Shown here piece by piece: positions 24,802-33,811 of a stretch of 64,000 nt of DNA (positions within the stretch are counted from its first letter, which is position 1; every line of letters starts with the position of its first letter). The stretch lies in assembly GCF_003315075.1 (NCBI RefSeq), contig NZ_QNRJ01000007.1, forward strand, positions 1 through 64,000, written 5' to 3'. The stretch is from Rossellomorea aquimaris (GTDB taxonomy: Bacteria; Bacillota; Bacilli; Bacillales; Bacillaceae_B). The position numbers and the translations under genes were made by a program. The notes below the pieces were generated by a model that did not search any database, had not been told where the DNA came from, and was given only the letters and a program-made list of their open reading frames with translations.

Positions 24802-25908
24802 TTACAATCTGAATGATGCTTTTTTTAACGTCTCAGCTATTATTTTTGCCGCTTGATTCAACGCTGAAGTATTGAACGTCATTTCCGGATGATGCAGTCC
24901 GGGAGTCAAATCCGCCCCGACCCCGATCATCGCCGCTTTCACTTCAGGATGCTTGATCGTGTAAAAATGAAAATCATCACTGCCCGATGTAATGACCGGC
25001 TGAGCCAATGCTTCTTCACCCGCGATGGATCGAATCGCTTCCCTCGTGATGCTCTCAGCATCAGCAGACACTTCCGCCCCCGGTGTATAGTCTGTCCATT
25101 CGTACTCAATCGTGACTCCGTACAGCTTGGCAATCGCATCGACCCCATCCTCGAGACGGCGCTGTATTTCTTCCAGCACCTCATTCTTCTGGGCACGTAC
25201 ATCGATTGCAAACTCCGCATTTCCAGGAATGATGTTTAGATTCTCCCCTCCGGCAGCGAGCTTTGTCAGTTTGGCAGAATACGATTCAAATGGAGACAAA
25301 TAAATCGTTTTTAAAAAGGAATGAATGGCCGCCAACACATCGATGCTATTCTTCCCCTGATGGGGTCTCGCACCATGGGCATCAACACCTCTTATTTTCC
25401 CTTCCATGTAAATGCCTGCCCCATGGTGAACCGAAGGCGAAAAGGACCGATGATCCAATTCTTCTTTCGGTCTCAGATGAACCCCGAATAAATAACCGAC
25501 ATCCTCAAGCGCCCCTTTCTCAATCATGGTCAGCGATCCATTCCCCTTCTCCTCTGCAGGTTGAAAAATGAAGCGGATCCGCTTATCCTTTGGAGGATCC
25601 TGAAGACAATAAAGAAGCGCTCCGAGAACCATCGATATATTGGCGTCATGACCACAGGAATGATTCGCCTGCATCACCCCGTCCACCTCTTGCCACAGGG
25701 CATCGATATCCGCGCGTACAGCCGTCACTTCATCCCCTTCACCTATTTCAGCGATCAAACCTGTCACATCAGAAAATCTCCTGTAGCTCACATTCAGTTC
25801 ATCGAGGATCCCTGCAATCTTATTCGTCGTTTCATATTCCTTCCAGCTCACTTCCGGGTGAGTGTGGAAATGAGTGAACCAATCTAAAATCTGTTTTTCA
25901 ATATTCAT
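24802..25908 (-). CDS. M20-family amidohydrolase / desuccinylase-like
   Basis: 368 residues, M20D metallo-amidohydrolase. Motifs: SCGHDANISMVLGALL (metal ligands), FQPAEEKGNG (catalytic Glu), VHLRPKE, and DFHFYTIKHP near the end. It would split an N-acyl amino acid or dipeptide. It lies 117 bp upstream of nhaC, which has its own operator, and near the epimerase and GNAT genes, so it fits the hydrolysis step of an N-acyl amino acid route. I use the ATG at 25906-25908 (AAAGGAGA about 7 bases upstream); the longer frame begins with a run of basic residues overlapping this site. Confidence 0.88.
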   Translation of the reverse strand: MNIEKQILDWFTHFHTHPEVSWKEYETTNKIAGILDELNVSYRRFSDVTGLIAEIGEGDEVTAVRADIDALWQEVDGVMQANHSCGHDANISMVLGALLYCLQDPPKDKRIRFIFQPAEEKGNGSLTMIEKGALEDVGYLFGVHLRPKEELDHRSFSPSVHHGAGIYMEGKIRGVDAHGARPHQGKNSIDVLAAIHSFLKTIYLSPFESYSAKLTKLAAGGENLNIIPGNAEFAIDVRAQKNEVLEEIQRRLEDGVDAIAKLYGVTIEYEWTDYTPGAEVSADAESITREAIRSIAGEEALAQPVITSGSDDFHFYTIKHPEVKAAMIGVGADLTPGLHHPEMTFNTSALNQAAKIIAETLKKASFRL

Positions 25909-26131
25909 TCTCATTCTCCTTTCATTCCTTTTCACTATGTATTCTGAGATGGGAAGAGAATATCCTGCTTCTGTTCAAGACCCGCTACAAAACGCAATCA
26001 ATTGATTGAGTTCTCCTGTCTTAGGGCAGACCATTATTACACTCTTTTGAGGATTGCTGGTCTGTCACCAATATTCATCATAAAAAAGAGGCACTTTCCA
26101 TTAACGAAAAGTACCCGCTTGCGTAAGACAT

Positions 26132-26317
26132 TCACCTTTTGAAAAAAAGAAATAAAATGAGGAAAATGAGGAGTCCGATAAATAAAAGATAACCCATCCC
26201 CATGCTGTATACGAAATAAACTTTTACGTGCAGGATGATCCGGATGATGTGAAAGACAAGGATGCAAACGAGCAATAAAATGACGATATTCACAAGTCTA
26301 TCTCTATTTTGATACAT
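26132..26317 (-). CDS. Small two-pass membrane protein
   Basis: 61 residues, starting MYQNRDRL, with two hydrophobic stretches (VNIVILLLVCILVFHIIRII and YLLFIGLLIFLILFLFF) and a KR end. The ribosome binding site (GGGGCTGATTCT before the ATG) is weak. A longer frame to 26365 adds an unlikely N-terminus. Function unknown. Confidence 0.5.
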   Translation of the reverse strand: MYQNRDRLVNIVILLLVCILVFHIIRIILHVKVYFVYSMGMGYLLFIGLLIFLILFLFFKR

Positions 26318-26422
26318 AGAATCAGCCCCAATCCAGAGCTTAGTACAAAAAGGAACTTGTACCACCAGTCTTTCTATATACCTATTTTACTTTTGCCCTT
26401 ATTATTCATGGAACCTCATCTA

Positions 26423-26518
26423 TCACTTACTTTGTTCGTTAGCCTTCTCATTATTTCCTACAATCCATGCCAATGAAAGAACGGCACCTGTTATGATTAT
26501 TGGTGTCAATAGGGTCAT
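26423..26518 (-). CDS. 31-residue membrane peptide
   Basis: The frame encodes a hydrophobic helix (LLTPIIITGAVLSLAWIVG) followed by a polar tail (NNEKANEQSK). AAGGAGGAGA lies 6 bases before the ATG at 26516-26518, one of the strongest ribosome binding sites in the window, which argues that this tiny gene is translated. It lies just downstream of the YdeI-type gene, whose stop is at 26534, 15 bp away, so it is probably co-transcribed with it. Function unknown. Confidence 0.55.
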   Translation of the reverse strand: MTLLTPIIITGAVLSLAWIVGNNEKANEQSK

Positions 26519-26533
26519 CTTGTCTCCTCCTTA

Positions 26534-27124
26534 TTAATCATTCAATCCCTTACCATCAAGAATATGCTCCATATATTTTTCAATCCTGGACTCGCGTGTT
26601 TTGGATTGTTTGGCTTTAGAGAAATAAAGAATGTAGGCTCGTTGCCTTCCTGGCGTCAATTCTTCAAAAGCCGTCTTCAAGGCAGGGACTTCGTCGAATT
26701 TAGTTTGAAGCTCTTCAGGGATGGTGTATTCTTCCGTCTTTTTTAATTCCACTTGCAAACCGGCTTTTTCCACTTCAATGGCTTCCTGGATATACGCTTT
26801 CAAGATTGGCTTCATTTCTATGATTTCTTGAACATTCGTGAACCGGATCTGGCGCGCTGCCTGCACATTCTCCGTTTGTTGGACGAGAATCCCGTCGGGG
26901 TCCTTCAATAAGGCACCTTTGTGAAACAGAAGCGCACAATAGTCTTTGAATCCATGCATTAATACAATGTTTTTCCCCTCTAGCGTGTAACAAGGATGCA
27001 TCCACTTGATTTCTTCGTCCAGCTCCTCAAAGCCAAGAAGGATGCTTCTCAACCTCTCAAACTCTTCCTTCCAGGTCTTGGTTTTTTTTATAAATCCATC
27101 AACTTTGCGATTCGGCTTTATCAT
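26534..27124 (-). CDS. ydeI: YdeI-family protein (DUF1801 plus OmdA-like)
   Basis: 196 residues. The N-terminal two thirds are the DUF1801/YdhG-type fold (EEIKWMHPCYTLEGKNIVLMHGFKDY); the end carries the OmdA-like segment (LTPGRQRAYILYFSKAKQSKTRESRIEKYM). Function of YdeI is not established. AAGGAGTG precedes the ATG. It follows a gene for the related single-domain protein Fra by 38 bp, so the two are likely co-transcribed and paralogous. Confidence 0.88.
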   Translation of the reverse strand: MIKPNRKVDGFIKKTKTWKEEFERLRSILLGFEELDEEIKWMHPCYTLEGKNIVLMHGFKDYCALLFHKGALLKDPDGILVQQTENVQAARQIRFTNVQEIIEMKPILKAYIQEAIEVEKAGLQVELKKTEEYTIPEELQTKFDEVPALKTAFEELTPGRQRAYILYFSKAKQSKTRESRIEKYMEHILDGKGLND

Positions 27125-27162
27125 CCTGGAACACTCCTTCTTATATGAACTCTAAGTATTAT

Positions 27163-27534
27163 CTACTTCCGCCAAAAGTCCGTGTATTCTGCTTTATCCT
27201 GAATATTATATGTAATCATATCCTCAAGCAATTTGTAATCCACTGGGTCTTTCCATTTAATTCGAAACAAGCCCTTGGTGGCACTGTAGCCGGATTGTTC
27301 AATCCTATCGGCAAAATGCGTCATGGTTACTTCCTCGGGTGCAACGCTTACATGTTGCTTCGCGGTAGAGATACCTATGATAAATGTCCCGTGATCAGTA
27401 AACATAGGGGTATTCCATTTCATCACTGGTTCCATTTGCGGGAATTTCTCCATAATCCAGTTCAAGATTTCCTCCATTCGAATACGGTGGTCTTGATTAT
27501 CAATCGCCGATAAATAGGGTGTAAAAACGTCCAT
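27163..27534 (-). CDS. fra: Frataxin-like iron chaperone
   Basis: 123 residues, DUF1801 family, very similar in layout to Bacillus subtilis YdhG/Fra (same start MDVF, MKWNTPMFTDHGTFIIG, ending FWRK). Fra is reported to supply iron for Fe-S cluster and haem assembly. TAGGAGGG precedes the ATG. First gene of a likely operon with ydeI and a 31-residue membrane peptide. Confidence 0.88.
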   Translation of the reverse strand: MDVFTPYLSAIDNQDHRIRMEEILNWIMEKFPQMEPVMKWNTPMFTDHGTFIIGISTAKQHVSVAPEEVTMTHFADRIEQSGYSATKGLFRIKWKDPVDYKLLEDMITYNIQDKAEYTDFWRK

Positions 27535-27610
27535 CTTGTTCCCTCCTACCTTTGTGGTGTCTCTCCTATTTTAAACTATATATTTTACAACCGGGATAGT
27601 CAAAAACGTC

Positions 27611-28159
27611 CTATCCTCTCCTATTACTTCGTAAAACCGTGATAAAGCCGTCCAGGATGTCATGAGAAATCGAGAACCCTTTCCGCTGATAGAATTCCAA
27701 CGCCTCTTGATTCCCATTCGATGTGAACACAAAATAATCCTCGACATCCTCGTAGGTTTTCAACCAATCCATAGAAAGTGTAAAAAGTCTGGATCCCACT
27801 CCGAATTGCCGATATCCTTCTTTTATATAAAACTGGGATAGGCAGCCTACGTTCTCTTTCTTAACTGTTGAAAGATCGAAAAACGTGGCAAAATCATTTG
27901 AATACGATTCTTTCGGTGAAAAATTGGTATATACATAGGCTACGATATCGTCGTTCATATCATGATCTTTCACCACCACAATATAATTGTGTCGTGCACT
28001 TTTAATCGATGTCAGCATCCTTGTGTCAAAATTCATGCTGTCAAACCGTTCAGGTGTAATGGATGCCTTTGACTGTTGAAAGTCCATCAGTTCATTGCAC
28101 AGGTCCCGGCAGTATTCTGCCTTTTCTTCTGGAATCACTTCATATTTAAGATTCATCAT
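27611..28159 (-). CDS. GNAT-family acetyltransferase
   Basis: 182 residues. The acetyl-CoA site is seen in LSQFYIKEGYRQFGVGSRLF (Q/R-x-x-G-V-G), and NQEALEFYQRKGF is the usual C-terminal GNAT motif. Target unknown. The ATG at 28157-28159 is preceded by GGGGGACGTA; an upstream in-frame start at 28171 lies over that site. Confidence 0.82.
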   Translation of the reverse strand: MMNLKYEVIPEEKAEYCRDLCNELMDFQQSKASITPERFDSMNFDTRMLTSIKSARHNYIVVVKDHDMNDDIVAYVYTNFSPKESYSNDFATFFDLSTVKKENVGCLSQFYIKEGYRQFGVGSRLFTLSMDWLKTYEDVEDYFVFTSNGNQEALEFYQRKGFSISHDILDGFITVLRSNRRG

Positions 28160-28292
28160 TACGTCCCCCATTTAATCAATGAATGTCCCGCTGACTCTAG
28201 TCTGGAAACAATTAATACTACTCTATTACATTTTAGCTTGAACTTAGATTGTAAGGAAAGCTATTAAAATAAAAACAAATTGACACACAAAA

Positions 28293-28343
28293 AATGACAC
28301 AAAAGTAAGATTGGTTACTAAAACCAACCACCTTTGTGTCATT
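28293..28343 (-). terminator. Terminator of the MMPL operon
   Basis: AATGACACAAA.G pairs with C.TTTGTGTCATT and an inner ATTGGTT/AACCAAC helix, followed on the minus strand by TTTTTTG. Confidence 0.7.
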
Positions 28344-28355
28344 CATCCTTTCAAG

Positions 28356-30152
28356 TTACCTAAACAAATCCATCAGCAACTCCCAAAATCCTTTTTCTTT
28401 CTTCGGTTCTGCTTTCTTCGTTTCTTGTTCTTCTTTTTCGATGCTTTCTGTCTTGATCACAAATTGCACGGAAGATACTTTTTCATTCTTGGAGGAAACG
28501 AAGGATACCGGCTTGAAGTCCGATTTATCGTATTCAGCCATCATCTTATTGATTTCCTCTTGCATTTTGTCAGGAAGGTTTTTCGTTTCCTGATGCAATT
28601 CGCTTGTTCCATTGTGAAGCTCCGAAACTCCACCTTGTAATTCACTTGTTCCGTCAGCCAGTTCAGCAATGCCGGAATGAAGCTTCCCGTATGAAGTGGA
28701 TAGCTGACCCACGCCTTCTGTATAGCGGACCAGTCCGGAGTGGAACTCGCCGTAGTTGGCGGACAGTTCACCCAGTCCTTTTTGCAGCTGAGCAAACCCG
28801 CTCATATCCGTTTCTTTCAATGATGCAGACAGATTATTCGAGATGGAAGTCAGCTGTCCGCTCATCTCGTTGACGGAACCACTCACCTGATTCAAGGTTG
28901 GTTCCACGGCAGCGAAGGCTTCCTTGACGCTTGCATAGGTCCCCTTCACTTTTTGCGCGGCTTGATGGGACTCTACCAGTTTATCCACTACCTGTGGATC
29001 CGCTCCGCTTTCGTATAATGCGGCAATCTCCCCTTCCGAAAGCTCGGAAGCAGGGATTTCCGCCATCGCAACGTCCAATGCAGAGTAGGCTGAAGAATAG
29101 TTCTTCTGCAGGTTCGATAACCCATTCGCAGCTTGCGTAAGGCCATCCGCCAGCTGCGTGAGACCACCCGGCAACTCATTCAGTGCGGACAAATCCATCT
29201 CAGCAGGATTCGCAGCCAGGGACTGATCGATGGTTCGCAGTGCCTCCCCGATAGAATTCGACGCTCCCACAATTTGAGACGAAGAACCGTTCAATTCACT
29301 GATGCCATTTTTATATTGAGCTGAACCATCGCGCAGGCCCGCAGCCCCGTCGTTCAATTGGGAGACACCACTTTTCAGGTCGGCCACCCCGGTATTTAGT
29401 TTTCCGATGGCACCTGATAGCTCTGACATGTCTTCGGTCATATTATCCGTTCCCGTTGAATCGATCGGGAGTGTAGACGGGACAGCGCCGATTTGGACAC
29501 CTTTAAATTCAAAGTCCTTAACATCCGCTTCCACGCTTAGCTTTTTCTCTTTTCCGGGCATGACCGTGAAGGTGATCTGTTTATCCTTCCCTGCACTTGC
29601 CACCATGCCGTCTGCCGCTTCGATGTTCTCATACGTATTCGGCAGGTTCAATGAAACCTGCAATAAATAATTCTCATAGAATACAGTACCTGCATTCTTA
29701 TTTTCAGCAGTATAGATGTTAATTTCGAGATGCCCGCTTTTTCCTGCAAGCTCGGATGGATCAATTTTCTTCCCATCCAAGCTATATGATACCCTCACAT
29801 CCCACGGTAATTCTGTATCTTCTTTCATGTTTCCTTGATACGTGAACTTTCCTTCTGGGGCATCCATTTCAATCTTCTGCCTCTCAACCTCAAGCTTCTT
29901 CAAATCCGTCAGATTCTTGACGCTGCTGAATTCCCCGTAATCGAGGATCTTTCCGGCACGGGCTACGTCGAAGGTATTCACGACATAGATATGATCCAGG
30001 TCACCAGCTGCATTCAATGTCGCGTACACGACTTCATCCTTAGAAGTCACCTTTCCTTCCGTTGCCGCTTGGGCCGGGACACTAAGAAATGAAGGCAAGA
30101 ACAGCATCAATGCGAGTGCAGAATAACGTAAATGTTTTTTTCTCATCATCAT
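28356..30152 (-). CDS. Secreted coiled-coil partner of the MMPL exporter
   Basis: 598 residues. A signal peptide (ends PAQAA) is followed by a beta-rich region (about 30-230), then about 290 residues of YhgE/Pip-like repeats, with short x-LxxGxxxLxxG-type units (LNTGVADLKSGVSQLNDGAAGLRDG and similar) that predict a long coiled coil, and a Lys/Glu-rich hydrophilic C-terminus. Such proteins are thought to work with MMPL/RND transporters or scaffold cell-envelope export. Its start overlaps the MMPL stop by 4 bp (ATGA), so the two are translated together. Three ATGs lie in a row after GAGGAG; the second or third fits the spacing as well. Confidence 0.85.
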   Translation of the reverse strand: MMMRKKHLRYSALALMLFLPSFLSVPAQAATEGKVTSKDEVVYATLNAAGDLDHIYVVNTFDVARAGKILDYGEFSSVKNLTDLKKLEVERQKIEMDAPEGKFTYQGNMKEDTELPWDVRVSYSLDGKKIDPSELAGKSGHLEINIYTAENKNAGTVFYENYLLQVSLNLPNTYENIEAADGMVASAGKDKQITFTVMPGKEKKLSVEADVKDFEFKGVQIGAVPSTLPIDSTGTDNMTEDMSELSGAIGKLNTGVADLKSGVSQLNDGAAGLRDGSAQYKNGISELNGSSSQIVGASNSIGEALRTIDQSLAANPAEMDLSALNELPGGLTQLADGLTQAANGLSNLQKNYSSAYSALDVAMAEIPASELSEGEIAALYESGADPQVVDKLVESHQAAQKVKGTYASVKEAFAAVEPTLNQVSGSVNEMSGQLTSISNNLSASLKETDMSGFAQLQKGLGELSANYGEFHSGLVRYTEGVGQLSTSYGKLHSGIAELADGTSELQGGVSELHNGTSELHQETKNLPDKMQEEINKMMAEYDKSDFKPVSFVSSKNEKVSSVQFVIKTESIEKEEQETKKAEPKKEKGFWELLMDLFR

Positions 30153-32206
30153 TTCTCCTCATAATAATTTGCTTTATAGGTTGTTTTCTTAATAACTTTA
30201 TCGAATACCAACAGCATCGCCGGCAGGACAAAGAGGACCATGATAAAGGCTAGCAGAGCCCCCCTGCCCATCAATAGACCGATGGATCCCACAATCGGAT
30301 TGGACGAGGTGATCCACAAAATAAACCCGACACTCGAAAGGATCGCTGCCGAAATCGAAATCGAGAAAGTCTTCTCATCCAGGGTTCTTACGATTGCTTC
30401 TTTAGCAGGCATTTCCTTGCGATAGTGGGTATAGGCTTCTGTGAATAAAATCCCATAATCCACCGTCGCGGCAAGTTGTACCGTGCTGATGATCAAATAT
30501 CCGACAAACACGAGGGGCGTATTTGTGAAGTACGGAATCGATAAATTGATCCAGACTGCCGCTTCAATCGTGATGAGCAGCACCACCGGAATCGTAATCG
30601 ATTTAAAGCTGAACAGAAGCACAAGGGCAATCGTCACGACCGTCAGCACATTCACGACCACATTATCCTTGTTGACGGTATTCTTGATATCATAAAGCGT
30701 CACGCTTTCCCCAAGCGCCAAAGCTTCATCTCCGTAATAATCCGCCGCCGCTTTTTCCACCTTCTCTACAATCGAAAAAGGAACTTCCCCTTCCGTACCC
30801 TGACTTGTGTTAATGACGATTCGACTGTAGTTTTCAGAGTAGAATTCATCCGTGATCGATTTGTCCAGATAGTCAGGAGGGATCTCGGCACCAATCTGGT
30901 TCACATACGCCATGACCCCTGTTACATAATCGAGTGCCTCGATATCCTCGACGAGCTCCTCTTCTTTTGCCACATCTCCTTTAGGTACTAACAGAACGAT
31001 CGGCGTCGTTTCACCAAATGCCTCTTCCACCTTCTTGAAGTCACTTCCGACACGGGTGTTTTCCGGCTGTTCTCCTGTCCCGTAAATGAATGACGTATTC
31101 GTTTGCCCCAGGAAAGCAGGAACCAGAATGGCAAATACAAAGATCAAACTCGGAACCTTAAGTTTCAATACCTTGTTCCCGATACCCGTGAAGCTTGGTA
31201 CAAAGCTCTTATGCTTCGTCTTATCCATCCATTTATAGAAAACAAGGGTCAGTGCAGGGAGGAACACCATCACACTGATAAAGCTCAGGACGATCCCCTT
31301 CACCAGGTTCAACCCGAGATCCGAGCCGATCTGAAACTCCATGAACGTAAGGGCGATAAACCCGAAGAACGTTGTTGCCGCACTTGCCGTGATCGCAGGG
31401 AACGACTTCTTCATCGCAAGCCTCATCGCTTCTTCCGGATCATCCGTCACTTTCCGGTAATCGGAAAAGCTATGTAGCAGGAATACCGCATAATCCAGCG
31501 ACACCGCCAGCTGCAGGATCGGCGCAACCGACTGGGTAACGAATGAAACCTCCCCAAGGAAAATATTCGTTCCCAGGTTGATCAGAACCGAGACCCCGAT
31601 CGCCGTCAGGAAAAACAGAGGTTCGATCCACGAAGTCGTTGAGACGACGAGAATCAAAATAATGAGGGGAACCAGTAACATCCCTGCATACATCGATTCA
31701 CTTCCGGCCATTTTCTGAGAACTTGCCGTATTGGCTGCATCACCGGCAATCGCACCGTCACTACCAATCAGCTCATAAATTTCATCAGTGATCCGGACCT
31801 CATCCCCGGTGCGGACGCTGATGGAAAACAGCGCGTTCTCATCTTTATAGTAATTCTCGACCGTATCCTTATCCGCCACTTCCAAAGGCGTCTTCAGGTC
31901 GACCATATCATCCAGCCACATCACATCCGATACCCCGTCTATGGCTTCCAGCTTTTCTTTATAGGTGAGTGCCTCTTGTATCGTCACACCCGTCACCATG
32001 ACCCGCGTATCGGGAACGTCACCCGTGAACTCTTTTTCCATGATGTCCATGGCTTGAGTCGACTGGGCATCATCGGGCAAATAATCGACCATATTATAAT
32101 TGACCTTCACAAAAAACTGCGCAGCCGTTGACAGCACCGTCACCAGGATAAACGCAACCAGAACAGCTTTCTTATGCTTTATGATCCAAGATGCAATATT
32201 TATCAT
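30149..32206 (-). CDS. MMPL/RND-family exporter (YdfJ-like)
   Basis: 685 residues. Two repeated halves, each with a large extracytoplasmic loop (about 35-180 and 365-495) and five to six membrane segments; the RND motif SLDYAVFLLHSF and its counterpart TVDYGILFTEAY in the second half carry the Asp-Tyr pair needed for proton coupling. MMPL proteins export lipids, peptides or drugs. The gene diverges from a TetR-type regulator, which suggests induction by the exported compound. Confidence 0.9.
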   Translation of the reverse strand: MINIASWIIKHKKAVLVAFILVTVLSTAAQFFVKVNYNMVDYLPDDAQSTQAMDIMEKEFTGDVPDTRVMVTGVTIQEALTYKEKLEAIDGVSDVMWLDDMVDLKTPLEVADKDTVENYYKDENALFSISVRTGDEVRITDEIYELIGSDGAIAGDAANTASSQKMAGSESMYAGMLLVPLIILILVVSTTSWIEPLFFLTAIGVSVLINLGTNIFLGEVSFVTQSVAPILQLAVSLDYAVFLLHSFSDYRKVTDDPEEAMRLAMKKSFPAITASAATTFFGFIALTFMEFQIGSDLGLNLVKGIVLSFISVMVFLPALTLVFYKWMDKTKHKSFVPSFTGIGNKVLKLKVPSLIFVFAILVPAFLGQTNTSFIYGTGEQPENTRVGSDFKKVEEAFGETTPIVLLVPKGDVAKEEELVEDIEALDYVTGVMAYVNQIGAEIPPDYLDKSITDEFYSENYSRIVINTSQGTEGEVPFSIVEKVEKAAADYYGDEALALGESVTLYDIKNTVNKDNVVVNVLTVVTIALVLLFSFKSITIPVVLLITIEAAVWINLSIPYFTNTPLVFVGYLIISTVQLAATVDYGILFTEAYTHYRKEMPAKEAIVRTLDEKTFSISISAAILSSVGFILWITSSNPIVGSIGLLMGRGALLAFIMVLFVLPAMLLVFDKVIKKTTYKANYYEEK

Positions 32207-32263
32207 CTTTCATCCTCTCTTGTCTCTTTCACATTTTCACATTATCATTATAATAAACACCGT

Positions 32264-32339
32264 GTTGGATATTCAACGGACAGTTGCATAAGGAATGTTC
32301 AATACTCAACACATCTTACGCGTATGTTGGATAACTCAG
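32264..32339. promoter_or_regulatory. Three related GTTG..CAAC operator-like sites
   Basis: GTTGGATATTCAAC (32264-32277, near palindromic), GTTCAATACTCAAC (32297-32310, whose reverse is GTTGAGTATTGAAC) and GTTGGATAACTCAG (32326-32339). They lie between the divergent exporter and TetR genes, where TetR-type repressors bind. Confidence 0.5.
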
Positions 32340-32365
32340 AAAAAGCAGGAAAGGAACGTTGATCT

Positions 32366-32932
32366 TTGAACTCAAAAATGGACCGACGGAAAAAATATAC
32401 ACGCATGGTTTTAAAAGAAAGCCTCTTGAAACTACTGCAGACTAAATCAATCTCAAGCATCACCATCAAAGAAATCTGCGAAACGGCAGACATCAACCGA
32501 TCGACATATTACTCCCACTACTCAAACCAATACGAACTGCTCGAAGCAATCGAAGAAGAATTCATCAAGGACCTGACCATCACTCTGGGTCAATATAACT
32601 TCTCAAAAGAAGAAGAAGCCCTCCAAATGACCGAAAAACTATTCGAATACATCGCCGAAAAAAGCGACATCTGTGAGGCTCTTCTCAGCGAGAACACCGA
32701 TATGTACTTTCTAAAAAAAGGCATGATCATCACCCACGAATTCATCTTCAAAAACTGGATCACCGAAAGCCGTGTCGATCAAGAAACCTATGAATACATC
32801 AATATGTTTATGGTGAGCGGGAGTATACATGTCATCAAAAATTGGGTGGAAAATGGCATGGATAAGACGCCTGAAGAAATGGCAGGGATATTGCACCGGT
32901 TTATTAATCGGGGGTTGTCGGGGGTGCGGTAG
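32366..32932 (+). CDS. TetR-family regulator
   Basis: 188 residues. The N-terminal DNA-binding part has the TetR helix-turn-helix (SSITIKEICETADINRSTYYSHYSNQYELLEAI); the rest is the ligand-binding and dimer domain, with the TetR C-terminal type 39 look. The start is TTG with AAAGGAACG about 10 bases upstream; the ATG four codons later is further away. Divergent from the MMPL exporter operon, which it probably represses. Confidence 0.87.
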   Translation: MNSKMDRRKKYTRMVLKESLLKLLQTKSISSITIKEICETADINRSTYYSHYSNQYELLEAIEEEFIKDLTITLGQYNFSKEEEALQMTEKLFEYIAEKSDICEALLSENTDMYFLKKGMIITHEFIFKNWITESRVDQETYEYINMFMVSGSIHVIKNWVENGMDKTPEEMAGILHRFINRGLSGVR

Positions 32933-32950
32933 GGATATTGCTTACAAAAA

Positions 32951-33000
32951 AAGAGCCTACCTGAAAACGTTTTTAGTTAACGTCTTCGGGTAGGCTCTTT
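32951..33000. terminator. Bidirectional terminator
   Basis: AAGAGCCTACC pairs with GGGTAGGCTCTTT around an inner AACGTTTTTAGTTAACGT loop; A and T runs on both sides serve the convergent TetR and DUF4937 genes. Confidence 0.7.
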
Positions 33001-33079
33001 AATTATTCATTTACTTTGGTACCAAGCCTGCTGTTCATGCATGATCTTAAAATAGAGATAGTGAGTCTATCAGTACCCA

Positions 33080-33736
33080 CTACGCACCACCGTTATTGCT
33101 TGGAAGAACTCGCCACGCTTCTTCAAGCACAAGTTCTTCTCCCTCAATTTCCTGCACATCGGTTTCAATCTTTGTTGCAGCAACCAAAACTGGAAAATGC
33201 TTTTCCACATACTCTTGATGGAATCTCTCATTTTTCCAGCAAGAAAACACTAGAAAATCTCTCATTCTCTTTTTCGAACTAGCAAATGATCTCCTAAGCA
33301 ACCCTTCAGCTACGCTCATTCCTGGATTCCAAATCGTCTCTTGCATTTCAATAAAATGATCACTATGATCAGGTTTCACTTGTACCCTGGCCATTCGAAC
33401 ATATTTCCCCTTCTTTAACGCATGAATGATTCTCTTTTCCGAGCCAGGGATCGTAATATTTTCCTCATATAAAGATACATCGATAGACTTATAGGTACTT
33501 GATTGATTTGAACGAAAAAAGATTTCGTCATGTGCGTCATCCATAAAATGTTTATAAGCCTCTTGATTTTCCCAAAAAGCAAAAATACAGGCTGTTAATG
33601 GTTCCTTTTTACTCCACCCTCCAACCTGGCCCAAAAATCCGTTCAGTGGACTCAGCGCTTTCCATATTTTCTGCTCTTCGAAAAAATCTTCCTTACATTC
33701 CTCGCTCACTTTACACGTAATCGCTTTAATAATCAT
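33080..33736 (-). CDS. YdbC-family DUF4937 protein
   Basis: 218 residues made of two similar halves of an antibiotic-biosynthesis-monooxygenase-like ferredoxin fold (LSPLNGFLGQVGGWSKKE and PGMSVAEGLLRRSFA). This is the YdbC/DUF4937 type in Bacillus; function not established. AGGGAGT precedes the ATG. Monocistronic by appearance. Confidence 0.8.
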   Translation of the reverse strand: MIIKAITCKVSEECKEDFFEEQKIWKALSPLNGFLGQVGGWSKKEPLTACIFAFWENQEAYKHFMDDAHDEIFFRSNQSSTYKSIDVSLYEENITIPGSEKRIIHALKKGKYVRMARVQVKPDHSDHFIEMQETIWNPGMSVAEGLLRRSFASSKKRMRDFLVFSCWKNERFHQEYVEKHFPVLVAATKIETDVQEIEGEELVLEEAWRVLPSNNGGA

Positions 33737-33811
33737 AGTACGGACTCCCTACTAAGAAATTTCAAGGGCAACGGTGTTCTCTTAATCTGAGAAATCGTTC
33801 TCAGAAAAGAT

